Positions 4,557 through 6,222 of a stretch of 6,222 bases of DNA are shown one piece after another. The stretch comes from Flavobacteriales bacterium UBA720 (GTDB lineage Bacteria > Bacteroidota > Bacteroidia > Flavobacteriales > Weeksellaceae), in assembly GCA_002297505.1 (NCBI GenBank), contig DBLQ01000078.1:1-6222 (forward strand). Direction: 5' to 3'. The translations under genes and the position numbers were made by a program. The notes beneath the pieces were generated by a model. That model did no database searches. It was not told where the DNA came from and saw nothing but the letters and a program-made list of their open reading frames with translations. Each line of letters opens with the position of its first letter. Position 1 is the first letter of the stretch.

Positions 4557-6185
4557 TTAACCTAGTAACAAAGTCAATGGACTTTCCAGATAAGTTCTCA
4601 AGGTCTGTAAAAACTGAGCGCCTGTAGCACCGTCTATTACTCTGTGGTCGCAGGCAAGAGACAGCTTCATTGTATTTCCAACAACAATTTGTCCGTTCTT
4701 CACAATTGGTTTCTCAACAATTGCTCCTACAGATAAGATCGCAGAATTCGGTTGGTTGATGATGGATGTAAACGTCTCGATTCCGAACATTCCAAGATTG
4801 GAAACTGAGAAAGTAGAACCTTCCATTTCGTTGGCTTTCAGCGCTTTGGTCTTGGCTCTTCCGGCCATATCTTTTACCGCTGCGGAAATCTCGTTATAGC
4901 TCATGTAATCTGTGTTTTTCAGTACAGGAACCACCAGTCCGTCCGGAACTGCCACCGCTACACCCACGTTGATATTCCCGTGGTGCACGATTTTGTCGCC
5001 CGCCCAGGAAGAATTCACTTGCGGATGTTTTCTCAATGCAACAGCCACCGCTTTGATCACCATATCGTTGAAAGAAACTTTAGTATCCGGAATGCTGTTC
5101 ATTTCTTTTCTAGCTTCGATGGCTTTATCCATATTGATTTCCACCGTCAGATAGTAATGTGGTGCCGTGAATTTGCTTTCTGCCAGTCGCTTCGCGATGA
5201 TGTTTCTCATCTGCGAGTTAGGCGTTTCGGAGTCTTCGCCCGGCGTGAATTGTACAGCTGGCTGAGCAGAAACTGCTTTCGGAACAGAAACTTCGGCAGT
5301 TGCAGATTTTGCAGAAGGCTGATAGTTCTCAACATCTTTCTTCACAATTCTACCATTCTCACCGGAACCCTTAATGCCCGCGAAATCGATGCCTTTATCC
5401 TGAGCAATTTTCTTAGCCAAAGGAGAGATCGCCACTCTATCGCCTGTAGAAGAAGCTGCAACCGCTGCAGCAGATTCCTGTTTCTCTTCGGTTTTAGTTT
5501 CAGCTTTAGCTTCCGATTTCGGAGCTGCTGCCTTTTTGCCTCCACCAGATACTACCGAAGAAACATCTGTTCCTGCAGGGCCGATGATGGCTAATATTTT
5601 ATCCACTTCCGCCGCATCGCCTTCGCCAACACCTTGGTATAATAATGTTCCGTTGAACTCCGATTCGAAATCCTGAACCGCCTTGTCCGTTTCGATTTCT
5701 GCAAGGATATCACCTTCTTTTACCGTGTCACCCACGTTCTTTTGCCACTTCGCCACTTTACCTTCCGTCATGGTGTCGGAAAGTCTAGGCATGGTGATCA
5801 CTTCCACACCTTCCGGAAGATCCGCGGATGCAGATGCTCCATCGTTGTCTTCTACTGCGGTAGCTTCATTTTCGGTTTTGGACTCTTCTTCAGATTTTTT
5901 CTCCTCAGATTTTGCACCACCGCCAATCAGCGCAGATACATCTTCTCCTTCTTTCCCGATGATGGCCAGCACAGAATCTACCGGAGCCTGAGCACCTTCC
6001 TCTACACCGATGTACAATAACGTACCGTTCAGCTCAGATTCAAAATCCTGAACCGCTTTATCTGTTTCGATTTCTGCAAGGATGTCGCCTTCTTTGACAG
6101 CATCACCCACTTTTTTGTGCCATTTTGAAACTTTACCTTCCGTCATCGTATCGGATAGACGGGGCATCGTAATTACTTCTGCCAT
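4557..6185 (-). CDS. pdhC: Pyruvate dehydrogenase E2, dihydrolipoamide acetyltransferase
   Basis: E2 forms the core of the cytoplasmic pyruvate dehydrogenase complex and passes acetyl groups from lipoamide to CoA. The 542-residue chain is complete. Lipoyl domain 1 spans 1-82 with lipoyl-Lys43 in ETDKAVQDFES, and lipoyl domain 2 spans 126-207 with Lys168 in the same motif. The peripheral subunit-binding domain is at 251-288 (ISPLAKKIAQDKGID...GSGENGRIVKKDV). The acetyltransferase domain is about 320-542, with DHRVIDGA placing His514 and Asp518. Ala/Glu/Lys-rich linkers (about 88-125, 211-248, 289-318) join them. MPRLSDTMTEG and STFSVSNLGMFGI mark the mitochondrial-type pyruvate E2, rather than the E. 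coli AceF type or the oxoglutarate E2. The start is ATG in ATAAAAAATTATGG, with no Shine-Dalgarno. E1 genes are expected to the right, outside the window; a branched-chain E2 is less likely. A clear terminator follows. Confidence 0.96.
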   Translation of the reverse strand: MAEVITMPRLSDTMTEGKVSKWHKKVGDAVKEGDILAEIETDKAVQDFESELNGTLLYIGVEEGAQAPVDSVLAIIGKEGEDVSALIGGGAKSEEKKSEEESKTENEATAVEDNDGASASADLPEGVEVITMPRLSDTMTEGKVAKWQKNVGDTVKEGDILAEIETDKAVQDFESEFNGTLLYQGVGEGDAAEVDKILAIIGPAGTDVSSVVSGGGKKAAAPKSEAKAETKTEEKQESAAAVAASSTGDRVAISPLAKKIAQDKGIDFAGIKGSGENGRIVKKDVENYQPSAKSATAEVSVPKAVSAQPAVQFTPGEDSETPNSQMRNIIAKRLAESKFTAPHYYLTVEINMDKAIEARKEMNSIPDTKVSFNDMVIKAVAVALRKHPQVNSSWAGDKIVHHGNINVGVAVAVPDGLVVPVLKNTDYMSYNEISAAVKDMAGRAKTKALKANEMEGSTFSVSNLGMFGIETFTSIINQPNSAILSVGAIVEKPIVKNGQIVVGNTMKLSLACDHRVIDGATGAQFLQTLRTYLESPLTLLLG

Positions 6186-6197
6186 AATTTTTTATTG

Positions 6198-6221
6198 ATT
6201 TGAGATTTGAGATTTGAGATT
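6198..6221. repeat. 7-bp tandem repeat upstream of pdhC
   Basis: ATTTGAG occurs three times head to tail (6198-6218) followed by a partial ATT, running to the edge of the window, so the full copy number is unknown. It starts 13 bases upstream of the pdhC ATG, in the leader or promoter region. Copy-number slippage here could alter leader length or promoter spacing. Confidence 0.8.
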
Positions 6222-6222
6222 C

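Noticed and set aside
4980..5594. 204-residue open frame on the + strand opposite pdhC
   Set aside because: It is antisense to the lipoyl/linker coding region, is Arg/Cys/Phe-rich with no domain, and exists because of the codon pattern of pdhC.
5597..5608. DnaA-box-like word (TTTTATCCACTT)
   Set aside because: It is a single imperfect match inside pdhC, with no cluster around it.

Overview
The window looks like chromosome from a flavobacterium of the Chryseobacterium / Weeksellaceae type. This rests on the Bacteroidetes-style translation starts (A-rich leaders, no Shine-Dalgarno), the AT-rich gaps between moderate-GC genes, a DUF2490 outer-membrane protein, a mitochondrial-type two-lipoyl-domain pyruvate dehydrogenase E2, and intergenic repeat words I recall from such genomes. 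The genus assignment is an inference from these features; no database was searched.

Layout. Bases 1-1964 (+) are the cytoplasmic motor part of the DNA translocase FtsK; its start and membrane domain lie to the left of the window. A strong hairpin terminator (1987-2018) closes it. A two-gene unit follows on the same strand: a 90-residue exported protein of unknown function (2042-2314) and, 2 bases later, a stand-alone HD-domain hydrolase resembling the (p)ppGpp hydrolase half of SpoT, or MESH1 (2317-2763). It converges with a minus-strand gene for a DUF2490 outer-membrane beta-barrel protein (2843-3574). At the right, also on the minus strand, is the complete E2 gene of pyruvate dehydrogenase (4557-6185), with its own terminator at 4502-4534.

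The unusual part is the 982-base gene-free gap at 3575-4556, upstream of the DUF2490 gene. It holds three unrelated kinds of repeat side by side. (i) A 170-base structured element (about 3594-3767) has a long imperfect stem and words I associate with dispersed flavobacterial intergenic elements. (ii) A tandem array of 13 units of 41 bp fills 3811-4331. Its units alternate between two subtypes, giving an 82-bp higher-order repeat, and one dimer has been re-copied six units further on. (iii) A REP/MITE-like inverted repeat with 21-bp arms lies at 4354-4420, with a lone half-arm near 4483. The array cannot encode a repeat protein in one frame, because 41 is not a multiple of 3, and it has no spacers, so it is not CRISPR.

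The genes look like neighbouring housekeeping functions rather than one pathway: chromosome segregation and division (FtsK), possible stringent-response hydrolysis (HD protein), envelope (DUF2490) and central carbon metabolism (PdhC). I see no defence island, phage, insertion sequence, tRNA or rRNA.
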